Source: UMGS1279 sp045577695
GTDB lineage: Bacteria > Bacillota > Clostridia > Oscillospirales > Acutalibacteraceae
NCBI GenBank assembly: GCA_045577695.1
Contig: JAZNIW010000034.1
Span: forward strand, 1 to 24,902
Direction of reading: 5' to 3'
DNA length: 24,902 nt
Positions within the stretch are counted from its first letter, which is position 1, and each line of letters starts with the position of its first letter. The notes below the pieces were generated by a model. That model saw only the letters and a list, made by a program, of their open reading frames with translations. It ran no database searches and was not told the DNA's origin. Positions 14,968 through 21,989 of the stretch are shown here, one piece after another. The position numbers and the translations under genes were made by a program.

Positions 14968-16083
14968 ATGATTGAATTTGAAGCCTTAAAACTACAATTG
15001 GAATCTTCGCGTGGAGAGATCACTTCTTTGGAAGAAGCTTTGGGTCTTAAGTCCCTAAAATCCGAAATTGCCACCTTGGAAGAACAAACCACCGTCAACG
15101 GCTTTTGGGACGACCAAAAACGCTCCGGCGAGATTTTAAAACAAATCAGTTCAAAAAAAAGCAAAGTCGAGTTGGCTACCCGCATTCGCTCCCAGTTTGA
15201 AGATTTGCTTACCTTAATTGAACTGGCCGACGAGGAAGAAGATCTTTCTTTATTGGAAGAAATCACCCAAGGCATTGCCACCTTTGAAAAAGACCTTTCG
15301 GCCGCCACCCTTTCCACCCTGCTCAATGGTGAGTATGACAGCAAAAACGCGTTACTCACCTTTCACGCCGGTGCCGGCGGCACCGAGGCGCAGGATTGGG
15401 CTGAAATGTTGGTGCGTATGTACACCCGTTGGGGAGAGCGTCACGGCTATAAGGTGAAGATGTTAGACTTTTTGGACGGAGAAGAAGCCGGCTTGAAAAG
15501 CGCGGTATTACAGGTAGAAGGGCTCAATGCTTACGGTTATTTGAAGGGTGAAACCGGCGTACACCGTTTGGTGCGTGTTTCTCCGTTTGATTCTTCAGGC
15601 CGTCGGCACACCTCCTTTGCCTCGTTGGAAGTTATGCCCGAAATTGATGATGATGTGCAAATCGATATTCGCCCCGAAGATTTAAAAGTCGATACCTACC
15701 GTTCAGGTGGGGCAGGCGGTCAACACGTCAACAAAACCGAATCCGCCATTCGCATTACCCATCTGCCAACCGGTATTGTGGTTGCCTGCCAAAACGAACG
15801 CAGTCAACACCAAAACCGTGAAGTAGCTATGAAGATGCTCAAATCCAAATTGGTGGAGATTAAAGAACGTGAGCATTTGGATAAAATTGAGGATATTAAG
15901 GGCGTGCAAAAAGAAATCGCATGGGGATCGCAAATTCGTTCCTATGTATTTATGCCATACACCCTTGCCAAAGACCATCGCACCGGCTTCGAAAACGGAA
16001 ACATCGGCGCCGTAATTGACGGCGATTTAGATGGATTTATTAATGCCTATTTAAAGGCGGTTTCCTTAGGGGAAATCCAATAG
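14968..16083 (+). CDS. prfB: Peptide chain release factor 2
   Basis: 371 residues. Terminates translation at UGA and UAA. The anticodon-like tripeptide SPF (205-207), in VSPFDSSGRRHTSF, marks RF2 rather than RF1 (which has PAT/PVT). The peptidyl-tRNA hydrolysis motif GGQ is at 250-252 in RSGGAGGQHVNKTESA. The frame is open from the ATG, so the programmed +1 frameshift at an early in-frame UGA found in most bacterial prfB genes is absent; the usual frameshift region corresponds to about residues 21-35. Ribosome site GAGGTGAGGAG precedes the ATG by 7 nt. The next gene's ribosome site begins at this gene's stop codon. Confidence 0.96.
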   Translation: MIEFEALKLQLESSRGEITSLEEALGLKSLKSEIATLEEQTTVNGFWDDQKRSGEILKQISSKKSKVELATRIRSQFEDLLTLIELADEEEDLSLLEEITQGIATFEKDLSAATLSTLLNGEYDSKNALLTFHAGAGGTEAQDWAEMLVRMYTRWGERHGYKVKMLDFLDGEEAGLKSAVLQVEGLNAYGYLKGETGVHRLVRVSPFDSSGRRHTSFASLEVMPEIDDDVQIDIRPEDLKVDTYRSGGAGGQHVNKTESAIRITHLPTGIVVACQNERSQHQNREVAMKMLKSKLVEIKEREHLDKIEDIKGVQKEIAWGSQIRSYVFMPYTLAKDHRTGFENGNIGAVIDGDLDGFINAYLKAVSLGEIQ

Positions 16084-16094
16084 GAGGGTTGACT

Positions 16095-16889
16095 TTGAAA
16101 TACGGTAAACTGCTTTTCTTTTCTGCCGTTGCATTGATTTCCACCGTAACTATCCGCTTTCTTCAACTGCTTTTTTTAACCGATTTGAAAAGTGGATTCT
16201 TTCTGGAAAACTGCCAAGAAATCGGCACCTATTTATCGATATGGATAGCGCTTTTTATCGCCGTTACGGCCTTGTTGGCCTATATTACCGGCGCCGATCG
16301 TATTTTACCTTTTTTCGGGAGATCAAATGCATTATTTCTTGTCGCCTTGTTGGCCGGCGTGACACAAATCGGGGATGCCCTCTTTGGACAGACAGCCATA
16401 CCCTTGGTGCCGACTTGGATGCTTTTTCTCCGCTGGCTATGTATTCTCGCCTGTGGACTTACTTTTCTTTGGTTTGGGCTTTCCGGATTCTTCGGTTGGA
16501 AGCCCTATGCCCCCCTCTCGATGGTATTTGTGGTGGCTTGGATCATACGTCTCATTACCACCTTTATCGGTTTTTCCGGTATGTCCAATATTTCGGAGAA
16601 TTTATACGACGTTATGATGTTGATTTTTACTCTATTGTTCTTTCTTTCACACGGGCGGGTGCTCTGCGGCATTGCCCGCAAACGCGAAATGCAAACCTTG
16701 CTGGTCACGGGTGTATCGGCCGTTTTATGCACAGCAGTATCGGCAGTTCCCAACATCGTTATGCCGCTTATCCGCCACGAAAATCTTGCCCATACGCCGA
16801 CAGACCACCCGATTCCCTGCCTTTTTACCGCTCTATATATCGCTGTTTTTTTGGTGAAAATTAGTAGAGATACGGTAAAAAACACATAG
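16095..16889 (+). CDS. Polytopic membrane protein of unknown function
   Basis: 264 residues with about eight hydrophobic segments: roughly 4-26, 42-63, 76-96, 106-132, 137-160, 172-194, 202-226 and 240-255. No catalytic motif or known family is recognised. The only soluble stretches are short, with charged loops such as ARKREMQ. The start is taken as TTG at 16095, 7 nt after GGAGG, where the ribosome site starts within the prfB stop; another TTG at 16089 sits too close to that site. Tight spacing makes co-translation with prfB likely, although a functional link is not evident. An AT-rich gap and a tRNA promoter follow. Confidence 0.7.
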   Translation: MKYGKLLFFSAVALISTVTIRFLQLLFLTDLKSGFFLENCQEIGTYLSIWIALFIAVTALLAYITGADRILPFFGRSNALFLVALLAGVTQIGDALFGQTAIPLVPTWMLFLRWLCILACGLTFLWFGLSGFFGWKPYAPLSMVFVVAWIIRLITTFIGFSGMSNISENLYDVMMLIFTLLFFLSHGRVLCGIARKREMQTLLVTGVSAVLCTAVSAVPNIVMPLIRHENLAHTPTDHPIPCLFTALYIAVFLVKISRDTVKNT

Positions 16890-16945
16890 AAATATAGTCT
16901 TTTTGATAATTTCCGGATTTCTTTTTTAAAAATCCAAAAAAAGTC

Positions 16946-16974
16946 TTGACAAGCCGCCATCAACTCGTTATAAT
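16946..16974 (+). promoter_or_regulatory. Promoter of the tRNA cluster
   Basis: -35 TTGACA (16946-16951) and -10 TATAAT (16969-16974) with a 17-bp spacer, both consensus, 23 bp before the first tRNA, as expected for stable RNA genes. Confidence 0.9.
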
Positions 16975-16997
16975 AATTTAGTCGCTAAACGAGAGAT

Positions 16998-17074
16998 GGC
17001 GGTATAGCTCAGTTGGCTAGAGCATTCGGTTCATACCCGAAGTGTCGTTGGTTCAAATCCGACTACCGCTACCA
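16998..17074 (+). tRNA. tRNA-Met (CAT), elongator
   Basis: 77 nt including encoded CCA. Acceptor GGCGGTA pairs with TACCGCT (G1-U72, as in other Firmicute elongator tRNA-Met), D arm GCTC/GAGC, anticodon stem TTCGG/CCGAA with loop TTCATAC, T arm GTTGG/CCGAC with loop TTCAAAT. Confidence 0.95.
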
Positions 17075-17113
17075 CTTCAGGGAATGCCGAAGATAAGCGA
17101 CATTCCCTATTAT

Positions 17114-17188
17114 GGCCCGGTGGTCAAGCGGTTAAGACACCGCCCTTTCACGGCGGTAACACGGGTTCGATTCCCGTCCGGGTCACCA
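17114..17188 (+). tRNA. tRNA-Glu (TTC)
   Basis: 75 nt including CCA. Acceptor GGCCCGG/CCGGGTC, anticodon stem CCGCC/GGCGG with loop CTTTCAC, T arm ACGGG/CCCGT with loop TTCGATT. Confidence 0.95.
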
Positions 17189-17197
17189 CACTTTTAT

Positions 17198-17274
17198 GCG
17201 CCGGTAGCTCAGTTGGATAGAGTGTTTGGCTACGAACCAAAAGGTCGGGGGTTCGAATCCCTTCCGGCGTACCA
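17198..17274 (+). tRNA. tRNA-Arg (ACG)
   Basis: 77 nt including CCA. Acceptor GCGCCGG/CCGGCGT, D arm GCTC/GAGT, anticodon stem TTTGG/CCAAA with loop CTACGAA. The A34 of ACG is normally deaminated to inosine to read CGU, CGC and CGA. Starts 9 nt after tRNA-Glu. Confidence 0.95.
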
Positions 17275-17316
17275 AAATCGACAAGTTTCGACAGAAGCTT
17301 GTCGATTTTACTTTTT
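17274..17316 (+). terminator. Terminator of the tRNA operon
   Basis: AAAATCGACAAG (17274-17285) pairs perfectly with CTTGTCGATTTT (17298-17309), followed by ACTTTTT. Its left arm begins on the last base of the tRNA-Arg CCA. Confidence 0.85.
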
Positions 17317-17393
17317 CACTATTAACTCTTCACTTTTCACTATTCTCTGAGAAGTCGATTTTGGCAAGTAATAAGTAATAGTGAATAGTGAAG
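17315..17393. repeat. TTCACTATT-type inverted repeat
   Basis: CTTCACTTTTCACTATT (17328-17344) and AATAGTGAATAGTGAAG (17377-17393) are complementary at 16 of 17 positions; further TTCACTATT and AGTAATA units flank them. It resembles short intergenic repeats common in low-GC genomes. It marks the left edge of an AT-rich patch. Confidence 0.65.
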
Positions 17394-17401
17394 AAGTTTC
17401 T

Positions 17402-17424
17402 GCAAGGTTTCGCCTTGCTTTTTT
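17402..17424 (+). terminator. Small hairpin terminator before the pyrophosphatase gene
   Basis: GCAAGG-TTTCG-CCTTGC followed by TTTTTT. Probably a second terminator downstream of the tRNAs, or an attenuator for the next gene. Its distal arm overlaps the -35 of the following promoter. Confidence 0.7.
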
Positions 17425-17443
17425 ATTTTATAGAAAGTATAAT
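17415..17443 (+). promoter_or_regulatory. Promoter of the pyrophosphatase-like gene
   Basis: -35 TTGCTT (17415-17420) and -10 TATAAT (17438-17443) are spaced 17 bp, 22 bp before the gene. The -35 lies in the terminator's T run. Confidence 0.5.
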
Positions 17444-17465
17444 AAATACAAGAGGTGCATTTATT

Positions 17466-17789
17466 ATGATTGGAAGTATTGTCAAAGTTATTGTTGACAG
17501 ACCGCTTGGTACATACCATCCAGAGCATAAAGATATCTATGATTCAGTTAACTATGGATATATTCCGGATATTGTCGCACTTGACGGAGAAGAACAAGAC
17601 GCATATATCCTTGGTGTAGATGAACCTATCAAAGAGTTTGTAGGAAAAGTAATTGCTATAATTCATAGAATTGATGATGTAGAGGATAAATGGGTTGTTG
17701 TGCCTGAAAATATATCATTTACAAAAGATGAAATTATACGGCAAGTTGCATTTCAAGAACATTTTTTTAAAACGGAAATCAGAATGTAA
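17466..17789 (+). CDS. Short inorganic pyrophosphatase-like protein
   Basis: 107 residues resembling the core of family I soluble inorganic pyrophosphatases, which hydrolyse PPi to two phosphates. NYGYIPDIVALDGEEQDAYI (29-48) matches the family's NYGY...DGDxxD region, with Asp40 and Asp45 as metal ligands, and DDVEDKWVVVP (70-80) matches the second acidic/Lys cluster. The usual enzyme is about 170-180 residues; the N-terminal strand segment with its catalytic Lys/Glu is missing. Activity is therefore uncertain. ATG is preceded by AGAGGTG. Arg codons are AGA, AGA, CGG, AGA, whereas neighbours favour CGT/CGC, and the gene is AT-rich between repeats, which suggests acquisition by transfer. Confidence 0.75.
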   Translation: MIGSIVKVIVDRPLGTYHPEHKDIYDSVNYGYIPDIVALDGEEQDAYILGVDEPIKEFVGKVIAIIHRIDDVEDKWVVVPENISFTKDEIIRQVAFQEHFFKTEIRM

Positions 17790-18085
17790 TTTTCAAAAAT
17801 CTGTAGGGGTTCGAACACATAGCTCAAAAAATAAAAGGACATCGAATTTATGCAACCCTTTCAAAAGGAAAATCCTGTCGATTATTGTCGGCAGGATTTT
17901 CGTTTTTACTTTTTCCCTTTATCGGTGCGAAATTTTCGACACGTTTTAAATATGAATCGTCCATTATCCGAAAAGCCATTTAATTTTACAACAAAATTTG
18001 TATTGTTTTACGAGGAATTTCAGAATACGAGAAAAGCTACAAGGATGGTATAACGTTTTTATACTGCTTTTTATACCTATTCCCA
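17790..18085. other. Gene-free AT-rich stretch
   Basis: No convincing gene is seen. It contains the terminator at 17869-17900, and otherwise AT-rich sequence. Short open frames crossing it lack ribosome sites and run through the terminator hairpin. Confidence 0.5.
17869..17907 (+). terminator. Terminator downstream of the pyrophosphatase-like gene
   Basis: AAAATCCTGTCGA (17869-17881) pairs with TCGGCAGGATTTT (17888-17900), 13 bp with one G-U, followed by CGTTTTT. It lies 80 bp after the stop codon. Confidence 0.75.
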
Positions 18086-18114
18086 TTGCCTTTTAAAAAG
18101 GGTTAGGGTATAAT
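18086..18114 (+). promoter_or_regulatory. Promoter of the FkbM-type gene
   Basis: -35 TTGCCT (18086-18091) and -10 TATAAT (18109-18114), 17-bp spacer, 39 bp before the start codon. Confidence 0.7.
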
Positions 18115-18153
18115 AAGAGAGACCCTATTTAAATCCCAAGGTGGTGAACAACA

Positions 18154-19176
18154 TTGGATATTTGGAGACGATTGCAATTAGAATCTCGCCCCCTTTTGCT
18201 CTATGGAAGTGGGGCGGGTGCAGAAAAAATTTACCAACAATTAACAAAACAAGGCACCGCCATTCAAGGTGTATTTGCAAGTGACGGTTTTAAAAAAGCG
18301 CGGAAATTCCACGAATTTTCCATACTACCCTACCAAACAGCCAAAGAGCAATTTGGCGATTTTTTGGCTCTCTTTGCTTTTGGTACCAATCAACCTGCGG
18401 CTATGTCTTTTGCCAAATCCTTAGCCGATGAGGGACGCCTGCTCTGCGCCGAAATGCCCGTTTGCGGTGACTCTCCATTCGATAAGGCCTTCGCCAGAGA
18501 GCATAAAGCGGAACTGACCACTGTTTACCACCGCCTGGCCGACCGTCAATCGAAAAAGGTGTTTGAAGAAACCATTCGCTTTAAACTTGAGGGAAACATC
18601 GACCGTTTGTTTGCTGCTGAAACACCCATCGATGAGGCTTTTGAGAATATTTTACAGCTAACTGCCGATTCTTCGTTCTTAGACCTTGGAGCATACACCG
18701 GCGACACGGTATTGGATTTTGTAAAGCGCGTAGGTCGATTTTCGCACATTACGGCGGTAGAACCCGATAACAAATCCTTTTTAAAACTGCAGAAAAACAC
18801 AAAATCACTCTCCCCCCTTCGTGCAATAAACGCCGCCGTTGGAGAACGGGTCGGCCAACTTCCCTTCACCTTAAAAGCCGGTCGTGGTTCGGTGGCCGGC
18901 GGGCGAGATATCGTTCCCGTTGTTACGGTAGATTCGTTGGGGGAAGATTTTGACTACATAAAAATGGATATAGAAGGGGAAGAGCTTCGCGCCATTTACG
19001 GGGCCGCCTCCACCATTGCTAACAAAAAACCAAAAATGTTGATTTCTGCCTACCACCGCATTGAAGATTACTTCACTCTACCGCTGGCGGTTTTAAACCT
19101 GCGTCCCGATTATCAGCTCTATATGCGCCATCACCCGTGTCTGCCGGCGTGGGAAACCAATTTTTATTTTGTTTAA
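18154..19176 (+). CDS. FkbM-family SAM-dependent methyltransferase
   Basis: 340 residues. The N-terminal third (about 12-100) begins with LLLYGSGAGAEKIYQQL, a Rossmann-like GxGxGA loop resembling sugar-nucleotide sensing domains of polysaccharide genes. The C-terminal FkbM methyltransferase has motif I FLDLGAYTGDT (175-185), acidic loop AVEPDN (201-206) and FDYIKMDIEGEE (266-277), the family's conserved Asp/Glu motif. It ends in NFYFV, as many FkbM proteins do. FkbM enzymes O-methylate sugars or polyketides; no glycan or polyketide cluster is adjacent, so the substrate is unknown. The start is TTG with AAGGTGGTG upstream; no ATG lies near. A monocistronic unit with promoter and terminator. 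Confidence 0.8.
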   Translation: MDIWRRLQLESRPLLLYGSGAGAEKIYQQLTKQGTAIQGVFASDGFKKARKFHEFSILPYQTAKEQFGDFLALFAFGTNQPAAMSFAKSLADEGRLLCAEMPVCGDSPFDKAFAREHKAELTTVYHRLADRQSKKVFEETIRFKLEGNIDRLFAAETPIDEAFENILQLTADSSFLDLGAYTGDTVLDFVKRVGRFSHITAVEPDNKSFLKLQKNTKSLSPLRAINAAVGERVGQLPFTLKAGRGSVAGGRDIVPVVTVDSLGEDFDYIKMDIEGEELRAIYGAASTIANKKPKMLISAYHRIEDYFTLPLAVLNLRPDYQLYMRHHPCLPAWETNFYFV

Positions 19177-19180
19177 ATGT

Positions 19181-19208
19181 AAAGCGTGAGTTTCACCGCT
19201 TTTTCTTT
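19181..19208 (+). terminator. Terminator of the FkbM-type gene
   Basis: AAAGCG-TGA pairs with TCA-C-CGCTTT (one bulged C), followed by TTCTTT, 5 bp after the stop codon. Confidence 0.75.
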
Positions 19209-19235
19209 AAAACATTTCAAAAAGCAAGCTTCCCC

Positions 19236-19264
19236 TTGCAGTTTTCTTTTAAAAATAGTATAAT
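19236..19264 (+). promoter_or_regulatory. Promoter of the flavoprotein-DUF4364 operon
   Basis: -35 TTGCAG (19236-19241) and -10 TATAAT (19259-19264) with a 17-bp spacer. Confidence 0.75.
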
Positions 19265-19309
19265 TTTAACGGAATGAGAAAGCAAAGAAAATAGGAGGTT
19301 GATTTAGAG

Positions 19310-19846
19310 TTGCACAAAAACCGTTTTGTTATATTTGGCGGGCCTACCCTCGACTCCTTTACCGGTAGTTTGCTCAAGACAGTAATGGCCCCGTGGGACG
19401 AAAAGCCATCCTTCTATCTTCCCTTTGCACAGCCACCGTTGCCCTGCGATGGTTGCGGATATTGTAAAAATCAGCCGGCTTGTAAGTACCACGATTTGGA
19501 CGAATTTTTTGAAACCTTTTCCAAGGCCGAAGAAATCATTCTGGTATTTCCGGTCTATAACAATAGTTTTCCCGCCCCACTGAAAGCCTTGTTGGACCGA
19601 TTCCAGCGCTTTTATGCCGCTCGTTTTTTTCGGAATGAAAAACCACCGATGGCCGGTTGCCGCACGGTAACTTTGGTGATGACTATGGGAAACAAAAACG
19701 ATGTCACACCCTTGATATTAGCACAACTTAAACCTCTGTTTTCCATTTGCGGTTGTACTCTCATAAAAAGCGTGGTATTAACGGGCACCGACACACTATC
19801 GCCGGATGCCCCGCTAAAACCACACATTACGCAGTATTATTCCTAG
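19310..19846 (+). CDS. Flavodoxin-fold iron-sulfur flavoprotein / NAD(P)H-dependent FMN reductase family
   Basis: 178 residues. The N-terminus RFVIFGGPTLDSFTGSLL is the flavodoxin-like first strand and phosphate-binding loop for FMN. Cys46, Cys49, Cys52 and Cys58 form a CxxCxxCx5C cluster followed by HDLDEF, the signature of iron-sulfur flavoproteins of the NADPH-dependent FMN reductase superfamily. VFPVYNNSFPAPLKALLDR is the conserved flavin-side loop (usually PxYxxxxxAxLKxxxDR). Likely a cytosolic redox protein for electron transfer or detoxification in an anaerobe; the acceptor is unknown. The start is TTG, 11 nt after GGAGG; no better start exists in frame. The DUF4364 gene follows after 11 bp. 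Confidence 0.8.
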   Translation: MHKNRFVIFGGPTLDSFTGSLLKTVMAPWDEKPSFYLPFAQPPLPCDGCGYCKNQPACKYHDLDEFFETFSKAEEIILVFPVYNNSFPAPLKALLDRFQRFYAARFFRNEKPPMAGCRTVTLVMTMGNKNDVTPLILAQLKPLFSICGCTLIKSVVLTGTDTLSPDAPLKPHITQYYS

Positions 19847-19857
19847 GAGGAACCCCT

Positions 19858-20436
19858 ATGAATCAAGAAAAAAATTTCGAACGCATTGTACCGGAAAATC
19901 TATTTGATAGCGGCGATTTAAAGATATTGATTTGCTATCTCATCGACAGTGTCGGCGAAGCCATTCCCGCCACCGAAACGGCTCAACTTTTTCATTATGA
20001 AGGCATTGCCAACTATTTTGATGTGCAAACGGCGCTTTACGAATTGGAACAAGACGGCTACATTACCGCCGGCCACGAAAAAGGCCTCTACGCCATTACT
20101 GCAAAAGGCTCTTCTTTGGGTAATACACTCAAAGAAAATATTTCCATTTCGCTTCGCACCAAGGTCTACAATGCCGTCATAAAAATGTTGGCACGTTATA
20201 AATACAAACGGGATTCCGATATCACCATCGAGGCACAAGCAGGCGGAACACTACTCACTTGTCGTATGGCAAACGCAGAAACCACGCTATTTTCCTACAG
20301 CATTTTATTGCCGAATGAATCCCAAGCCAACACCTTGAAAGAACAAATTTTAAAAGACCCCAAATATTATTATGATACCTTCATTGGCATTCTAACCGCC
20401 GATATTCCCAACACGGAAAATGAAATCGAAAAATAA
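19858..20436 (+). CDS. DUF4364 family protein
   Basis: 192 residues, a Firmicute-restricted family of unknown function. The first 85 residues look like a winged-helix domain: helices around DLKILICYLIDSVGEAI, a recognition-helix-like VQTALYELEQDGYI, and a wing GLYAITAKG. The C-terminal part (about 115-180) is alpha/beta with RYKYKRDSDITIEAQ. This suggests a DNA-binding or nucleic-acid-linked regulator, but no target can be inferred. ATG with GGAGG 7 nt upstream. Co-transcribed behind the flavoprotein and ended by a very strong terminator. Confidence 0.85.
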   Translation: MNQEKNFERIVPENLFDSGDLKILICYLIDSVGEAIPATETAQLFHYEGIANYFDVQTALYELEQDGYITAGHEKGLYAITAKGSSLGNTLKENISISLRTKVYNAVIKMLARYKYKRDSDITIEAQAGGTLLTCRMANAETTLFSYSILLPNESQANTLKEQILKDPKYYYDTFIGILTADIPNTENEIEK

Positions 20437-20439
20437 ATC

Positions 20440-20486
20440 AAAGGATGTGTAGAAATTTTCAATGAAATTTCTACACATCCTTTTTT
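20440..20486. terminator. Very strong terminator after DUF4364 gene
   Basis: A perfect 19-bp stem (20440-20458 with 20465-20483) and 6-nt loop run into TTTTTT. On the minus strand weaker T-rich sequence follows, so it may also end the converging trkA-trkH transcript. Confidence 0.95.
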
Positions 20487-20524
20487 GCTGTCCTTAACAA
20501 CCATACTCTTTAAAATGAGCTGTT

Positions 20525-21988
20525 TTAAGATTTTACAATATTCCCACGAAATGGACGCTGCCAAGTTCGTGGATTAAAAAGAACCAATATTGGCAAAATT
20601 TCCAGACGTCCCGCCAACATATTCAGTGAAAGAATAAATTTTGATAAATTCGAATAGGCGCTGAAATTGGCCATTGGCCCAACCGCATCAAGACCGGGGC
20701 CAATATTATTAAGGGTGGTGACCACAGCGCTAAAATTCGTTTCAAAACTAAAATTCTCTATCGAAAGTATCAAAAGTGACAAGGCAAAAATAGCAAGATA
20801 ACCTATCAAAAAAGTGTTGATGGAGCGCACCACAGTGTGTTCTACCACTTTCCCCTCCAATCGAACTTTTTTGACCGCTCGGGGATGAATAATACGAGCC
20901 ATTTCATCTCGCAGCGTTTTCACCATAACCACAATGCGCGATACTTTGATGCCCCCACCGGTGCTGCCGGCACAGGCCCCAATAAACATCAAAAACAAAA
21001 GTATCGTCTTGGCGAGTTGTGGAAATAGGTTGAAGTCGGTTGTCACGTATCCGGTGGTGGTAATAATCGATCCAACATGGAATAAAGCGTAACGAAAGCT
21101 CTCTTCTACCGTATCAAACATAGGCGAGATGTTCCACATAACGCCCACTACAGCGAAAGCGATAATGAGCAAATACCATCTCACTTCTTCCAACCGAAAT
21201 GCTTGTTTAAAATGACGACGAACCAGAAGAAAATAGGTGTTGAAATTAACGCCGAATAAAATCATAAAAATGGAAACGACGTATTGTGAAAAGGCAGAAT
21301 AATCAGCCAAACCACTGTTTTTGATGGAAAAACCGCCGGTGCCTGCTGTACCAAGCGAAAGGGTGATCGCATCAAAAATCGGCATCTTGCCAACAATAAG
21401 TATAATAATTTGAAAAATGGTCATACAAGTGTAAATGATATATAATATTACCGAAGTTTGGCGCACCTTGGGAACTATTTTTTCGACCTGTGGGCCGGGA
21501 CTCTCTGCCCGCATAAGATGCATTGTGGCTCCACCGGCAATGGGAAGCACTGCTAAAATAAAGACCAAAATTCCCATACCGCCAATCCAATGCGAAAAAC
21601 TGCGCCAGAACAAGGTCGCGTGAGAAAGAATCTCAACATTTGGTGCTACACTGGATCCGGTGGTTGTAAAACCGGAAACCATCTCGAAAAATGCATCGAA
21701 GAAGTTCGGGTATTCGCCGCTTAGCATAAACGGAACGCAACCAAACAAACTGATAAAAATCCAAGCGGCCGGCACCGAAACGAAGGCCTCTTTTGCATAG
21801 AAAGCTTGATTTTTCGGTTTTTTAACCGACAGTAGTGTACCGAGTAAAAAAGTACCCGCACCGCAAATCAGATAGTAAAACCATTCACGTTCACCATAAA
21901 TACCGCCGACGGCAGCCGGCAAAAGCATTAAAAGCCCCTCTAATTTCAGCACATACCCGATGATGTACCCTATAATGGAAAGATTCAT
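20525..21988 (-). CDS. trkH: Potassium uptake transmembrane protein TrkH
   Basis: 487 residues. Membrane channel subunit of the Trk/Ktr K+ uptake system. Four pore-loop repeats are visible: GFTTTGSS (106-113), GTAGTGGFS (213-221), IITTTGYVT (308-316) and NNIGPGL (427-433). GACAGSTGGGIKVSR (337-351) is the conserved membrane-loop hallmark. About ten hydrophobic helices, including an N-terminal hairpin, fit TrkH rather than the shorter KtrB. ATG lies one base after the trkA stop (TAAAATG), with GGAGA further upstream, so translation is coupled to trkA. The product works with the TrkA ring encoded upstream. Confidence 0.95.
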   Translation of the reverse strand: MNLSIIGYIIGYVLKLEGLLMLLPAAVGGIYGEREWFYYLICGAGTFLLGTLLSVKKPKNQAFYAKEAFVSVPAAWIFISLFGCVPFMLSGEYPNFFDAFFEMVSGFTTTGSSVAPNVEILSHATLFWRSFSHWIGGMGILVFILAVLPIAGGATMHLMRAESPGPQVEKIVPKVRQTSVILYIIYTCMTIFQIIILIVGKMPIFDAITLSLGTAGTGGFSIKNSGLADYSAFSQYVVSIFMILFGVNFNTYFLLVRRHFKQAFRLEEVRWYLLIIAFAVVGVMWNISPMFDTVEESFRYALFHVGSIITTTGYVTTDFNLFPQLAKTILLFLMFIGACAGSTGGGIKVSRIVVMVKTLRDEMARIIHPRAVKKVRLEGKVVEHTVVRSINTFLIGYLAIFALSLLILSIENFSFETNFSAVVTTLNNIGPGLDAVGPMANFSAYSNLSKFILSLNMLAGRLEILPILVLFNPRTWQRPFRGNIVKS

Positions 21989-21989
21989 T

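Noticed and set aside
16241..16864. 207-codon alternative frame inside the polytopic membrane protein gene
   Set aside because: Its translation is Tyr/Arg/His-rich without helices or a ribosome site; the overlapping frame has clear membrane segments and a ribosome site.
17808..17826. tRNA-like string GGGGTTCGAAC suggesting a tRNA fragment or attachment site
   Set aside because: It resembles a T-loop only over about 10 bases; no matching stem, acceptor or copy of the neighbouring tRNA 3' ends is present.
17850..18053. 67-codon frame after the pyrophosphatase-like gene
   Set aside because: It reads through the terminator hairpin at 17869-17900 and has no ribosome site.
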